Origin: Halorussus halophilus
Lineage (GTDB): Archaea > Halobacteriota > Halobacteria > Halobacteriales > Haladaptataceae
NCBI RefSeq assembly: GCF_008831545.1
Contig: NZ_CP044523.1
Location: 1,798,001 to 1,862,000 of the forward strand
Direction: 5' to 3'
DNA: 64,000 nt
The notes beneath the pieces were generated by a model. It ran no database searches. It was not told the DNA's origin and worked only from the letters and a program-made list of their open reading frames with translations. Position 1 is the first letter of the stretch; each line of letters begins with the position of its first letter. This document shows positions 44,186 to 53,597 of this stretch, one piece after another. Both the position numbers and the translations under genes were made by a program.

Positions 44186-47100
44186 ATGACTCGGATACGA
44201 ACCCCACTCGTCGTCTGTATCGTTCTCCTGTTGGTCGTGGCGGCGGTCCCGCCCGTGCCGCCCTCCGTCGGCACCGCTAGCGCGGCCACCCACAGTTTCG
44301 CTATCGAGCAAGGCTCTCGCTGTGTCGAGGTGACGCCACTCCGTGGAAGTCAGAACGCGGTGAACTTCTACGACTATCGGAGTACCGACAACTACGACGG
44401 CCGAACTGCGACGACGTACAGTTCGTACATGCCGAACCACCTCCAAGCCGACGACACCAGTCGGCTGTTTCTCTACGACGGCCCGGACGGCGTGAGCCTC
44501 GTCGTCGTCCACAACAGGTTGCGAAACGGCGGCCGAAGTACCAGCGGCGGCAGCGCCGCGACGTTCCGGTTCAGCGGCCTCCCCAGCGGCGGCGACTGGG
44601 TGGTCGTGGACGACACCTACAGCGACCAAGACGACCGCTTCTCGCGCAACCGAATCGACTGGACGTGGTACGGCGAGCGAACCGACGGCGGCGTGTTCCG
44701 TGGCTTGGACCGCGACGGCACGAGCGTCACCATTCGCCCGCAGTTCGACGAGGACGCTGCGCTCTACGACGACCTGAACCGAGACGGCAACGTCCGCGCG
44801 TGGCAGTTCCTCACTGGAAGCATCAACGACTACCAGACGGTCGGGTTGAACATGAACCGGCCAGTCACGATTCGGACCGGGACGTGCGGTCCCGACGTGA
44901 CGCCGCCGAGCGCGTCACTCGCGGGCGTCGATGGCGTCGAGGGCCACCCCGTCACGCTGAACGCCGCCGGGTCCACCGACGACGAAGGCATCGAGCAGTA
45001 CCGCTGGGACTTCGACGGCGACGGCGAAATCGACCGAACGACCACCGGGCCGCGGACGAGTTTCACCTACCAATCGACCGGCGAGTACGAAGCTAGCGTC
45101 ACCGTGGTCGATGGCGGTGACAACACTGCGAGCGCAACGGCCACAGTCACTATCGACACGGACGACCCGCCGGACGCGGCCTTCGGCACTAACGCTGGCG
45201 AGTTCGTCGTCAGCAACGACACCATCGTCTTCGACGCTTCGAACAGCTCTGACGACCTCGCCATCAGCGAATACCGCTGGACGTTCGGCGACGACGCCAC
45301 CGCGACCGGTCAGCGAGTGACCTACCAGTTCCCCGACGAGGGGACCTACACAGTGACGCTCGAAACGACCGACAACAGCGGTCAGAACACGACCGTCAGC
45401 CGAACCTTCGACGTGTTGGCTCCCGACGAGTCGCCGCCCGACGCCAGAGCGAGCGCGAACCGGACGCGCGTCGAGGCAGGCGCACCCATCGGTTTCGACG
45501 CCACCGACTCGACGGACAACCGGCAACTCGCCGAGTTCCGTTGGGACTTCGGCGACGGGAGTAGTGGGTCCGGAGCGAACGCTGCGCACCGCTACACGAG
45601 TCCGGGTACGTACACCGCGACTGTGACGGTCACCGACGGTAACGACAACGCCGACTCGGTGAACGTGACCGTCGAAGTGACCAACCGGAGCGCGCCGGAG
45701 GCCAGTATCGAACTCCCCGACCAAGTGTCGGCAGGCGCGTCGGTCACCGCCGAAGCGACGGCCTCCGACGACAGCGGCGTCGCGAGCTACGAGTGGGACT
45801 TCGACGGCGACGGTCAGTTCGACGACGCGACCGGCGAGCGAGCATCCTACACCTACGCTCCGGCCGGAAACGAGTCGCGGAACGTGACGGTGACGCTCCG
45901 AGTCACGGACGCCGTCGGGGAGACGACCACGACGAGCGCGCAAATCGAGGTGCTAGGTCCGGACACCACGCCGCCGGACGTCTCGGCCGCGATAAACGAC
46001 GACACGGTTCGCGTCGGGGAATCTGTCTCCTTCGAGGCGACGGGTGCCGACGACAGGGGGTCGGTCACCTACGAATGGGACTTCAGCAACGGCACGACGA
46101 AAACCGGCGAGACGGTGACTCACAGCTACGAAGCGACCGGCAACTACACCGCGACGGTGACTGCGACCGACGAGGCAGGCAATACGAACACGGCCACCGT
46201 CGCCTTCGAAGTGAAACCGAAGCGGAGCAACTTCGGCGGCGGTGGCGGCGGAGGCGGTGGCGGTGGCGGCGGAGCGTCCAGTGTCGGCCCGCCGCCGGTC
46301 GCGTTGGACGTGCAATCGCAGGGCGACGGCAGCGCGCTCGTAGACGTGCAGAACGGCCGCGACGACAAGACGATTCGGGCGACGTTGCCCGAGACGGCGG
46401 CCGACGACGAAACCGGCGTGCGGTTCTACAGTCTCGCGGTGGACCTCGCGGACGACGAACCGCACTTCGCGGTGGAAACTGACCGGAACGTGGAGCTTTC
46501 GCCGATTCCAGCCGACGTGACCCTCGGATCGCTCTCGACCACACCAAAGTATCTCGACGGTGGGGCAGTCTCCGAAGTTCGGTACGTCGTGGACGTTCAG
46601 AAGAGCAAACTCGCCGACCTCGGCGTCACCGAGGAGGACCTAAGAGCGTACGGACAACTGGACGGGGAGTGGACCGAACTGAACACCACAGTAGACGACC
46701 GCGGCGACTCCGTGCGCGTCAAAGCTCGCGCGGACAAGTTCACTGCCGTCGCAGTCGGTGTAGACCGCCCGGCGCAGGTGACTGGTGTGAGTCTCGATGC
46801 GGAGCGAGTCGGGCCGGACGAGCCGGTCGTCGTGACGGCGACGGTCGAGAACCCGGGTGGAGACGCCGAATCGCTCGCCCTGAATCTCACCACAGACGGT
46901 AAAGTCGTCGCCAGCGAGGAGGTCGAGGTGGAGGGCGGCGAAACCAAGAACGTCTCGCTCGAAGCGACGCTCTCGGTCGGCACCCACGAACTCGCCGTCG
47001 GTGGCGAAAACGTCAGTATCGACGGCGAGCGCGTCGGGTCGGTGACCGTGGCCCAGAATCCTGCCGACCTACGAGTGACGAATCTGTCGCTCAATAGTTC

Positions 47101-47443
47101 CACCGTGACCGCGGGCGACTCTGTCGAGATAACGGCGACCGTCGAAAACCTCGGCGGGGCGTCGGGGTCCCGGTCGGTCGCACTCTCGCTATTCGGCGAG
47201 CAGATAGCGACCGAGAACGTGACAGTAGCCGCTGGTGAGCAGAAGCAGGTGACGTTCGTCCAGCAGGTTGACGCGCCGGGCGACTACGACGTGCAGGTTG
47301 GCGAGCAGACGGTCGAGTTGTCGGTGAAGGCCCAAGAGAAGAAGAGCGGAACCGGCGGAATTGGAATGATTCCCGGATTCGGGGTTGGAATTTCGCTGGT
47401 CGCGCTGGTGGTTGCGGTGCTGTTGGCGCGACGGCGAGCGTGA
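44186..47443 (+). CDS. Secreted PKD-repeat surface protein with PGF-CTERM anchor (B)
   Basis: A 1085-residue paralogue of the preceding protein. A signal peptide (MTRIRTPLVVCIVLLLVV to ASA) precedes the shared N-terminal domain (about 36-235), then five PKD-like repeats with motifs such as YRWDFDGDGEIDRTTTG and YEWDFDGDGQFDDATGE. A run of 13 glycines lies near residue 690. It is followed by a PGF-pre-PGF domain (about 700-865), two CARDB-like domains and the tail IPGFGVGISLVALVVAV plus RRRA. It should be lipid-anchored at the S-layer. Possible roles include adhesion, but no ligand is evident. Confidence 0.9.
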   Translation: MTRIRTPLVVCIVLLLVVAAVPPVPPSVGTASAATHSFAIEQGSRCVEVTPLRGSQNAVNFYDYRSTDNYDGRTATTYSSYMPNHLQADDTSRLFLYDGPDGVSLVVVHNRLRNGGRSTSGGSAATFRFSGLPSGGDWVVVDDTYSDQDDRFSRNRIDWTWYGERTDGGVFRGLDRDGTSVTIRPQFDEDAALYDDLNRDGNVRAWQFLTGSINDYQTVGLNMNRPVTIRTGTCGPDVTPPSASLAGVDGVEGHPVTLNAAGSTDDEGIEQYRWDFDGDGEIDRTTTGPRTSFTYQSTGEYEASVTVVDGGDNTASATATVTIDTDDPPDAAFGTNAGEFVVSNDTIVFDASNSSDDLAISEYRWTFGDDATATGQRVTYQFPDEGTYTVTLETTDNSGQNTTVSRTFDVLAPDESPPDARASANRTRVEAGAPIGFDATDSTDNRQLAEFRWDFGDGSSGSGANAAHRYTSPGTYTATVTVTDGNDNADSVNVTVEVTNRSAPEASIELPDQVSAGASVTAEATASDDSGVASYEWDFDGDGQFDDATGERASYTYAPAGNESRNVTVTLRVTDAVGETTTTSAQIEVLGPDTTPPDVSAAINDDTVRVGESVSFEATGADDRGSVTYEWDFSNGTTKTGETVTHSYEATGNYTATVTATDEAGNTNTATVAFEVKPKRSNFGGGGGGGGGGGGGASSVGPPPVALDVQSQGDGSALVDVQNGRDDKTIRATLPETAADDETGVRFYSLAVDLADDEPHFAVETDRNVELSPIPADVTLGSLSTTPKYLDGGAVSEVRYVVDVQKSKLADLGVTEEDLRAYGQLDGEWTELNTTVDDRGDSVRVKARADKFTAVAVGVDRPAQVTGVSLDAERVGPDEPVVVTATVENPGGDAESLALNLTTDGKVVASEEVEVEGGETKNVSLEATLSVGTHELAVGGENVSIDGERVGSVTVAQNPADLRVTNLSLNSSTVTAGDSVEITATVENLGGASGSRSVALSLFGEQIATENVTVAAGEQKQVTFVQQVDAPGDYDVQVGEQTVELSVKAQEKKSGTGGIGMIPGFGVGISLVALVVAVLLARRRA

Positions 47444-47474
47444 CAGGAGGACGTATCCGACGCTGGGTCACGCT

Positions 47475-47690
47475 TCACAACAACAGGCCGAGAACCACGA
47501 ACGTCAGTCCGAAAAGGACGAAGAAAATCGCTGACCGCCGAGCACGACGCTCGTGCAGTCGTTCGGCGTAGTTCGGACGCTGAGCCCACGTTCGGGCACT
47601 GACGAAACTCCGCGTTCGCTCCGGATACCTGTACGCGTAGTATCCCAACGATACGAAGGAGACGCCTAAGACGAGTGCCATCGGCTCCAT
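47475..47690 (-). CDS. Small two-helix membrane protein
   Basis: 71 residues: MALVLGVSFVSLGYYAYRYP, a basic middle (RTWAQRPNYAERLHERRARR) and a C-terminal helix (IFFVLFGLTFVVLGLLL). The positive loop suggests both ends face outward. It is convergent with the PKD gene. Function unknown. Confidence 0.65.
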   Translation of the reverse strand: MEPMALVLGVSFVSLGYYAYRYPERTRSFVSARTWAQRPNYAERLHERRARRSAIFFVLFGLTFVVLGLLL

Positions 47691-47767
47691 GTCCAGGGTT
47701 CAGTCCTTCCGCTGGGTACTATCGACCAGAGTAAAGGATTTTCGACGATTGGAGGGGCACTTCCGAA

Positions 47768-48469
47768 CTACGCTTCGCTGTACTCCGGCCGCTCTTCGTA
47801 CTCGATGGGGTCCCGAACGCCGATATTCTGGAACGCCTGCAAGCGGAACGCACAGGCGTCGCAGGTACCACAGGCCGGTGCCTCGGCGCGGTAGCAACTC
47901 CACGTGTGTTCGTACGGCACTCCCAACTCGGTGCCGCGTTCCGCGATGTCGGTCTTCGACCACTCCACGAAGGGTGCTTCGAGGTCGATTTGCGTGTCGT
48001 CTTTCGTGCCCACGTCCACGACCTGTTGGAATGCGTCGAAGAACGCCGGACGGCAGTCGGGATACCCCGAGAAGTCCTCGCTGTGCGCGCCGATGAACAC
48101 GGCGTCACAGTCGTTCGCTTCGGCGTAGGAAACCGCCATCGAGAGCAGGTTGGCGTTCCGAAACGGGACGTAGGAGGTCGGAATCTCCTCGCTCTCCATG
48201 TCGGCGTCGTCTACGTCCATCTCGTCGTCCGTGAGACTTGACCCGCCGATTTTGGCGAGGTGGCTCGTCTCGACGTGGAGGAAGTCCTCGGCGTCGGTCT
48301 CCTCCGCGAGTCGTTCCGCACAGTCGAACTCCTTGTTCTCGGTTTCCTGTCCGTAGGAAGTGTGGAGCAGGTAAAGGTCGTACCCCTGTTCCGCGGCGTG
48401 ATAGGCCGCCGTCGCGCTGTCCATGCCGCCGGACGCGAGGACGACGGCACGTTTCGAATCGTCGCTCAT
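47768..48469 (-). CDS. queC: 7-Cyano-7-deazaguanine synthase QueC
   Basis: A 233-residue ATP-dependent enzyme. The PP-loop AVVLASGGMDSATAAYHAAE is near the N-terminus, and the C-terminal zinc motif CYRAEAPACGTCDACAFR is intact. It converts CDG to preQ0, the precursor of archaeosine in archaeal tRNA. ATG at 48469 is used; an in-frame ATG at 48496 has a TATA-like stretch about 30 bp upstream and could be the true start. Confidence 0.95.
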   Translation of the reverse strand: MSDDSKRAVVLASGGMDSATAAYHAAEQGYDLYLLHTSYGQETENKEFDCAERLAEETDAEDFLHVETSHLAKIGGSSLTDDEMDVDDADMESEEIPTSYVPFRNANLLSMAVSYAEANDCDAVFIGAHSEDFSGYPDCRPAFFDAFQQVVDVGTKDDTQIDLEAPFVEWSKTDIAERGTELGVPYEHTWSCYRAEAPACGTCDACAFRLQAFQNIGVRDPIEYEERPEYSEA

Positions 48470-48613
48470 GGACGACAGAAGGGGAGAACGCGACATGAGT
48501 CGTGCGGTATCGGCAGCCCCAATTCGCATAATTGCTGAATAGGTAATATTTGAGCCGAGACGAGAAGTCAGGTTTACCAACAACATTATCAATTCACAAA
48601 ATAACACGTCAGT

Positions 48614-49456
48614 ATGAGTGTCACTTCCTCCGTTTCGACGGCTCTCAGTACGTTGAAACAAAATCCAGTGCTGTTCGTCGCAGCGTTCTTCGTATCGCTC
48701 GTCAGTTCCGTCGTACTCGGCGTCCAATCGGCCGTAGCCGAGGTGTCGCCGTTTCTCGTCTCGGGACTGTCGTTCGTCGTGCAGTTCGTTTCGCTGTTCT
48801 TCGTCGCCGGAGCGTACGCGATGGCCGACGAAGCACTCGACGGCCGGACGAGTCTCGGCACGCTCTTCACGGGTGGCAAGGAGAACTACGTCTCGATGCT
48901 CGGAGCGACGCTGCTCCTCGTCGGCGTGATGATTGCGACGTTCATCCCCATCTTCATCGTCGGCTTCATCGTGATATTCGGTGCCGCGGCAGCAGGTGGT
49001 GGTGGTTCGATGATGGTTCTCGGAATCGTCCTCATCTACTTGCTTGCACTGCTGCCGGTGTTCTTCCTGCAGTTCTACGGCCCGGCAGTCGTCGTCTCCG
49101 ACACTGGCGCGGTCGGGTCGCTCAAGAAGAGTTTCGGCCTGGTTCGTCGGAACGTTCTCGCCACGCTCGGATTCGACGTCGTCGTCTTCGTCATCGGCGT
49201 CCTGAGTAGTCTTCCGACCGTTTGGCTCTACGTCTCGCAGTTCGAACAACTCATGGAGAACCCCCAGACGTTCACGCTCTACACGGGCCTCAGCACGGCG
49301 ACTATCGCAGGCTACCTCGTCTCGACCCTCCTGATGACTGCGCTGTTCGGCGGGTTCATGTACACCTACCAGGTGGCGTTCTACGGCGAACTCGTGGAGC
49401 GAACCGACGACCCCGGCAAGTCCGAAGACGCTGGCGTCGCCATGGGCGCTGACTAA
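48614..49456 (+). CDS. Polytopic membrane protein (DUF7847-like)
   Basis: A 280-residue protein with about six helices. It includes FVAAFFVSLVSSVVLGVQSA, LLLVGVMIATFIPIFIVGFI, the amphipathic DTGAVGSLKKSFGLVRRNVL and a C-terminal helix before a charged tail. The pattern resembles haloarchaeal DUF7847 and bacterial YciC-like membrane proteins. It lies between queE and queC on the opposite strand, so it is unlikely to take part in preQ0 synthesis. Confidence 0.75.
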   Translation: MSVTSSVSTALSTLKQNPVLFVAAFFVSLVSSVVLGVQSAVAEVSPFLVSGLSFVVQFVSLFFVAGAYAMADEALDGRTSLGTLFTGGKENYVSMLGATLLLVGVMIATFIPIFIVGFIVIFGAAAAGGGGSMMVLGIVLIYLLALLPVFFLQFYGPAVVVSDTGAVGSLKKSFGLVRRNVLATLGFDVVVFVIGVLSSLPTVWLYVSQFEQLMENPQTFTLYTGLSTATIAGYLVSTLLMTALFGGFMYTYQVAFYGELVERTDDPGKSEDAGVAMGAD

Positions 49457-49476
49457 CTACACTTCTTTTCGTTCAC

Positions 49477-50271
49477 TTACGTTTCCGGCGCGTCGTTCCA
49501 GAGGTTGACGTGCAGTCGTGGGGTGTATCGGAACCCGTACTCGCGCGCCAACTCGGCGGTCACGGGGCGCGTCTCTTCCAATTGCTCGCGGGTCGCACCC
49601 TCGGGCATGAGAAGAACGTCCGTGTCCAGAATCGAGACGCTCGTAGCGTCTCGAATCTGTGCGAGGAGGTCCGTTATCTCTGGCATGTCGTCGGAATCGC
49701 TGACGACAAACTTCAGTTGCGAGTCGTACTCTTCGACCAGTCGAACGAGCGAGTCGAGGTCGATGCGTCGCTCCTCGTGACGGTCGGCCCACTCGCCGTC
49801 GCCTTTGGGGTCCTTTTCTGGTGTGGGCGTGCTGGACGCCAACTTGGGACTGACACTAGCGAGGTCAATGGGCGCATCGCGGTAGATGGTCCCGTTGGTC
49901 TCGACGGTAGTGTGGTACCCGCGGTCGGCCAGCCGTTCGAGCAGGTCCACCACGCCGTCGTGGACCAGCGGTTCGCCACCCGTGACGACGACGTGGTCGG
50001 CGTCGTAGCCGTCGATTTTCGTCAGAATCTCTTCGACGCGCATCGACGCGTGGGTCGGTTCCCACGATGTGTGATAGGAGTCACAGAACCAACAGCGGAG
50101 GTTGCACCCGGAGGTCCGAACGAAGACGCTCGGGACGCCTGCGAGTCGGCCCTCGCCCTGTAGCGACTCGAACAGTTCGTTGATAGGGAGCGAGGGAGAG
50201 TCCCCTGCGGTGGTCGCCTCGTCGTCCGTCGCATCGGTTTCCCCATCGTCTACGTCGCTCGTGACTGGCAT
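49477..50271 (-). CDS. queE: 7-Carboxy-7-deazaguanine synthase QueE
   Basis: A 264-residue radical SAM enzyme. The 4Fe-4S motif is SGCNLRCWFCDSYHTSWE near residue 55, and VVVTGGEPLVHDGVVDLL follows. An acidic N-terminal extension of about 26 residues (DDGETDATDDEATTAG) precedes LPINELFESLQGEGRLAG. It converts CPH4 to CDG. queD ends two bases upstream, so the two form an operon. Confidence 0.95.
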   Translation of the reverse strand: MPVTSDVDDGETDATDDEATTAGDSPSLPINELFESLQGEGRLAGVPSVFVRTSGCNLRCWFCDSYHTSWEPTHASMRVEEILTKIDGYDADHVVVTGGEPLVHDGVVDLLERLADRGYHTTVETNGTIYRDAPIDLASVSPKLASSTPTPEKDPKGDGEWADRHEERRIDLDSLVRLVEEYDSQLKFVVSDSDDMPEITDLLAQIRDATSVSILDTDVLLMPEGATREQLEETRPVTAELAREYGFRYTPRLHVNLWNDAPET

Positions 50272-50273
50272 GG

Positions 50274-50723
50274 TCAGAACCCGCCAGCACAGAGTTCGGT
50301 CGTCTCGCGAACTTGCACCGCGACCGACTCGACGTTGTCGGGCAGTGCGGCGAGCAGTCGCCGTTCTAACACCACGCTCATCACTTCGGCGGTCGGCGGG
50401 GCGTCTAGCACGACTGTCGCATCCTCGTCACCACTCGCTTCGAAGGCTTCCACGAGCGGGTCTCCTGCTTCCAAGATGAACCTGTGGTCCCACTGGTCGA
50501 TTACCGTGGTAATATCACCCTTGTCTACGACCCACCCTTCCTCGGTGAGTTCGCCGACGACTTTCACGGTTATCTCGTAGTTGTGCCCGTGCGGGCGGCT
50601 ACATTTCCCGTCGTGGTGGAGCAGTCGATGCCCGGCACTGATGCGAATCGGCCGGTCCCGTCCCACGTAGAGGGTGCGCAATCTGTCGGTGTCTTCGTCA
50701 TCCCAGAGCGCGCCACTAGTCAT
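50274..50723 (-). CDS. queD: 6-Carboxy-5,6,7,8-tetrahydropterin synthase QueD
   Basis: A 149-residue PTPS-family enzyme. The zinc-binding and catalytic stretch is ISAGHRLLHHDGKCSRPHGH, followed by NYEITVKVVG; the C-terminus has PPTAEVMSVVLERRL and VRETTELCAG. It makes CPH4, the substrate of QueE. Its ATG has a TATA element 22-29 bp upstream, and it heads the queD-queE operon. Confidence 0.94.
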   Translation of the reverse strand: MTSGALWDDEDTDRLRTLYVGRDRPIRISAGHRLLHHDGKCSRPHGHNYEITVKVVGELTEEGWVVDKGDITTVIDQWDHRFILEAGDPLVEAFEASGDEDATVVLDAPPTAEVMSVVLERRLLAALPDNVESVAVQVRETTELCAGGF

Positions 50724-50744
50724 ATCTGGAGATTATTTGGAGAA

Positions 50745-50752
50745 TACTTAAG
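50745..50752 (-). promoter_or_regulatory. TATA element of queD-queE
   Basis: CTTAAGTA on the minus strand lies 22-29 bp upstream of the queD ATG. Confidence 0.5.
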
Positions 50753-50835
50753 CCTGCGCAAACCGCCTCGGCTCCCCGCGTCAAGTGTAGACGTCTCGTA
50801 CGTCACTGATTATCACGTTCGATACTCTCGCTAAT

Positions 50836-50956
50836 GAAAATTCGAATATATATCGTTAGATTAAGGATGTTCGGATTCGTATCCTGTTTCAGTACGGCGA
50901 TTGTAGTGTCAATGAGGATTTGAATATCAAATTTGGTAATTCGAGAAATGTATTAG
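50836..50956. promoter_or_regulatory. AT-rich control region of the peptide-CHAT genes
   Basis: This stretch is much richer in A and T than its surroundings. It contains TATATAT near 50846 and an inverted repeat ATTTGA-ATA-TCAAAT at 50918-50932. GTATTA around 50950 lies about 27-31 bp before the peptide ATG. It could hold the promoter and an operator; no regulator is known. Confidence 0.4.
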
Positions 50957-50980
50957 AGCGACGTAGCGAAATCGGGTGGC

Positions 50981-51178
50981 ATGCCAGTAACGAAGGTGTC
51001 ACGACTGGCTGTAACGCATCCGAGACTCGTACTCACGGTGACGCTGTTCGCCGTGCTGGTACTGCTCGCAGCAGACCCCGCTTCGGCCATGTCTCATGGC
51101 AGGTTCGAACCACTAATCAGGTTGGACTTGGTCGGCGGAATGGACCCGAACGGCGCGTACATCGACGGCGGCCCATAA
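50981..51178 (+). CDS. Small secreted peptide upstream of the CHAT gene
   Basis: A 65-residue protein. MPVTKVSRLAVTHPRLVLTV is a basic start leading into a hydrophobic core (TLFAVLVLLAADPASA) with an apparent signal-peptidase site after ASA. The predicted mature peptide is only about 29 residues, with RFEPLIRLDLVGGMDPNGAY and a glycine/proline end (DGGP). It has no cysteine, so it is not a disulfide-rich bacteriocin. It lies 43 bp ahead of the CHAT gene on the same strand. Candidate substrate, signal or partner of that protein. Confidence 0.65.
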   Translation: MPVTKVSRLAVTHPRLVLTVTLFAVLVLLAADPASAMSHGRFEPLIRLDLVGGMDPNGAYIDGGP

Positions 51179-51221
51179 GCAAGACCCCTCGAAAACACCA
51201 TTTCAGTACACCACATAGCAG

Positions 51222-53585
51222 ATGACCCTCGACATCACGACGGACGACCGAAAGCGGTGGACGATTACGGACACGGCCGAACGACGACAGCTCTCGCTAT
51301 TGTTCCCCAGTACGGTGTCGCCGACTGCGGAATCCGTAGACGAGTTCATCTATCCGGTAGACGATGCTTTTTCGGTCGAGGCCCGTAACGTCGTCGTCGA
51401 GGACGGTGCATCTGCCACCGTGTTAGACGCCGACGGCGAGGTTTGGGCGAAAGTCGGAACCGAGTCGTGGACCAACGACGTTCCGCCCGGGACGTACTAC
51501 CTACAGGTCGCCAACCACATCAAGACCTACCTCCGCGTAACCGCACCCGAAGGCATCGAAATCGAAGCCGACCCGAAAGCCTCGACTGTCGAGGTCGATT
51601 TTCACGAACCGGTCGAAATCTCCGTCGGCGCGCGTTCGGTCCACGACCGACCGACGGAGACTATCACGACGACTGCCGCACCGGAAGACGTGATGACGGC
51701 GGTGTCGTACCTCGGGTCCGCACTCAAAGACTTCGGGGCGATGCGGTCGTTCCCCTCGCTGAGAGGCCACCCACCGGAGGTCGAACTCGGCGACGAACTC
51801 CACGTTCCCGAGTCACTTTCGAAACCCGACACGGGAGTCGTCGTAGAACTCCCGCCGACGTACGACCACGTGTTCGCGGTCGCACCGCTCGCGTACTACC
51901 TCGGTGCCGAAGTCGTTCCGGGCGACAGACCCACGCTTCGGGCCGGGGAGTTCGAGTTCCCGCTCGACGGCGCAGACGGATTCGAGCAGACGGTCAACGA
52001 CGTGCTTCAGCACGTGTTCGTCTGCGACTGCTTCGTCCGAACGGCAGGCCCGTACTCGTTCGGCTTGGGAAGACAAGCCGACTTCGAGCGCGAAACCGGA
52101 CTCGACCCCGAGGAGGTGTTCGGGCAACCGCTCGCTCGCCAAGTCGAGACCTACCTCTCGGTCCCGTTCGAGGCAGTCGAACCGTTCCGTCCCCACTGGG
52201 GCCTCGGCGCACACCTCGAACCGGTACCCGAGAACGTCGAGTACCTCCCGTTCCTCGCGCGGGACCTCGCCGTCGTTCGGTCGCCTTCTACTCGCAAGCA
52301 GTGGCCGTCCGTAGACGCGGTCACGGGAGCCGAAGCGACGCCCGCCGACGGTGAATTCAACCGGAGTGCGGCGGCAGTCTCCGACGACGCGGGCGACGCG
52401 TTCGGTCCCGAGACGCCGTCCGTATCCGGTGGTCCGACCGACGGAGAGACGGAGTCACCAGATTCGCTCTCGCATCTCTCTTGGGCGTCCGAAACGCCGT
52501 CCGTGGTCGTTCCCGAACCGCTGGAGACCCAGGAGCAACAGTGGATGAGCGATGGCGTCCCTCTCGGTGCGGACAAGCCACTGTTGGAGTCGTACCGGAA
52601 CGAACTCGACAGAGACCCCGTCGAGGGCGACATCGAGATACTCGTCGTCTGCAACGACGACCGGATGGCCGCAGAGGACGACGCAGTTCGGAACCTCCTC
52701 AGTGCGGACACGCCGTTCGACGTCCACATTCGACCGTACCGAAACCTCACGACCGAGGAGCTTCGCACGTTGCTCGAACGCGGTGGCGAGTACCTCCACT
52801 ACATCGGCCACATCGACGAGAATGGATTCGTCTGTGCCGACGGGTCGCTCGACGTGGCAACGATAGACACCGTCAACGTGGACGCGTTCTTCTTGAACGC
52901 CTGCCAGTCCTACGAACAGGGACGGGCGCTGGTCGATGCAGGTGCCCTCGCTGGCGTCGTCACGCTGACGGACGTGTTGAACGACAACGCCGGACGAACC
53001 GGCGAATCGATGGCTCGACTGTTGAACAACGGCTTCCCACTCAACACGTCGCTCCGACTGACCTGCGACGAACACGACGCCTCCGAGAAGTACACGGTCA
53101 TCGGCGACGGCAGTCTCCAAATCGCACAGGCCAAGAGCATCTCGTACACCGTGGACACGGCGCTAACGGGCACCGACGAAGTGGCCTACGAGTTCCGCTC
53201 GTTCGTCTCACCACAGTTCCGCTTGGGTGCGATTCAGACGCCCGCCATCGACGACATCGAGGGCTGGTTCCTCTCGGGAACGACGGTCGAAGCGCACGTC
53301 GATAGTCGGCAACTGACCGAGAGTTTCACCCACGCAGACGCCCCGGTTCACTTCCACGGTGGCTTCCACTGGACGACGGACCTCGTGGACCGAATCGCCA
53401 GCCTCGTCGAGTTCGACAAGCGACTGGAGACGTCAGCCGCGTTAGCGACCGACGAGGAGCGTTCGACGGCCGCAGACGACTCTTCCGGGGCGAGTCAGTT
53501 CGCAGCCATCCAAAAAGAACTCGACCAACTTCTCGACACCTTCGACACCGAAGACTTCCAGCTCGCGTTCCACACACTCGACTGA
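51222..53585 (+). CDS. CHAT-domain (caspase-like) protein
   Basis: A 787-residue acidic protein without signal peptide. Residues about 1-390 form an unrecognised beta-rich N-terminal part, followed by an acidic Ser/Thr-rich linker (about 391-430). The CHAT domain spans roughly 455-660: a helix-strand lead (EGDIEILVVCNDDRM), EYLHYIGHIDENGFVC with His526 and His530, and VDAFFLNACQSYEQGRALVD with Cys561. This His...Cys pair fits the catalytic dyad of CHAT proteases, His530 being the better candidate. A helical C-terminus (ELDQLLDTFDTEDFQLAFHT) follows. Confidence 0.75.
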   Translation: MTLDITTDDRKRWTITDTAERRQLSLLFPSTVSPTAESVDEFIYPVDDAFSVEARNVVVEDGASATVLDADGEVWAKVGTESWTNDVPPGTYYLQVANHIKTYLRVTAPEGIEIEADPKASTVEVDFHEPVEISVGARSVHDRPTETITTTAAPEDVMTAVSYLGSALKDFGAMRSFPSLRGHPPEVELGDELHVPESLSKPDTGVVVELPPTYDHVFAVAPLAYYLGAEVVPGDRPTLRAGEFEFPLDGADGFEQTVNDVLQHVFVCDCFVRTAGPYSFGLGRQADFERETGLDPEEVFGQPLARQVETYLSVPFEAVEPFRPHWGLGAHLEPVPENVEYLPFLARDLAVVRSPSTRKQWPSVDAVTGAEATPADGEFNRSAAAVSDDAGDAFGPETPSVSGGPTDGETESPDSLSHLSWASETPSVVVPEPLETQEQQWMSDGVPLGADKPLLESYRNELDRDPVEGDIEILVVCNDDRMAAEDDAVRNLLSADTPFDVHIRPYRNLTTEELRTLLERGGEYLHYIGHIDENGFVCADGSLDVATIDTVNVDAFFLNACQSYEQGRALVDAGALAGVVTLTDVLNDNAGRTGESMARLLNNGFPLNTSLRLTCDEHDASEKYTVIGDGSLQIAQAKSISYTVDTALTGTDEVAYEFRSFVSPQFRLGAIQTPAIDDIEGWFLSGTTVEAHVDSRQLTESFTHADAPVHFHGGFHWTTDLVDRIASLVEFDKRLETSAALATDEERSTAADDSSGASQFAAIQKELDQLLDTFDTEDFQLAFHTLD

Positions 53586-53597
53586 ACTGTGACTTTC

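Noticed and set aside
46144-46368. Minus-strand frame with a polyproline run
   Set aside because: It is the antisense of the 13-glycine run in the second PKD protein.
51222-53585. Type III-E CRISPR TPR-CHAT protease
   Set aside because: No TPR repeats, gRAMP effector or CRISPR array is present; only the CHAT domain is shared.
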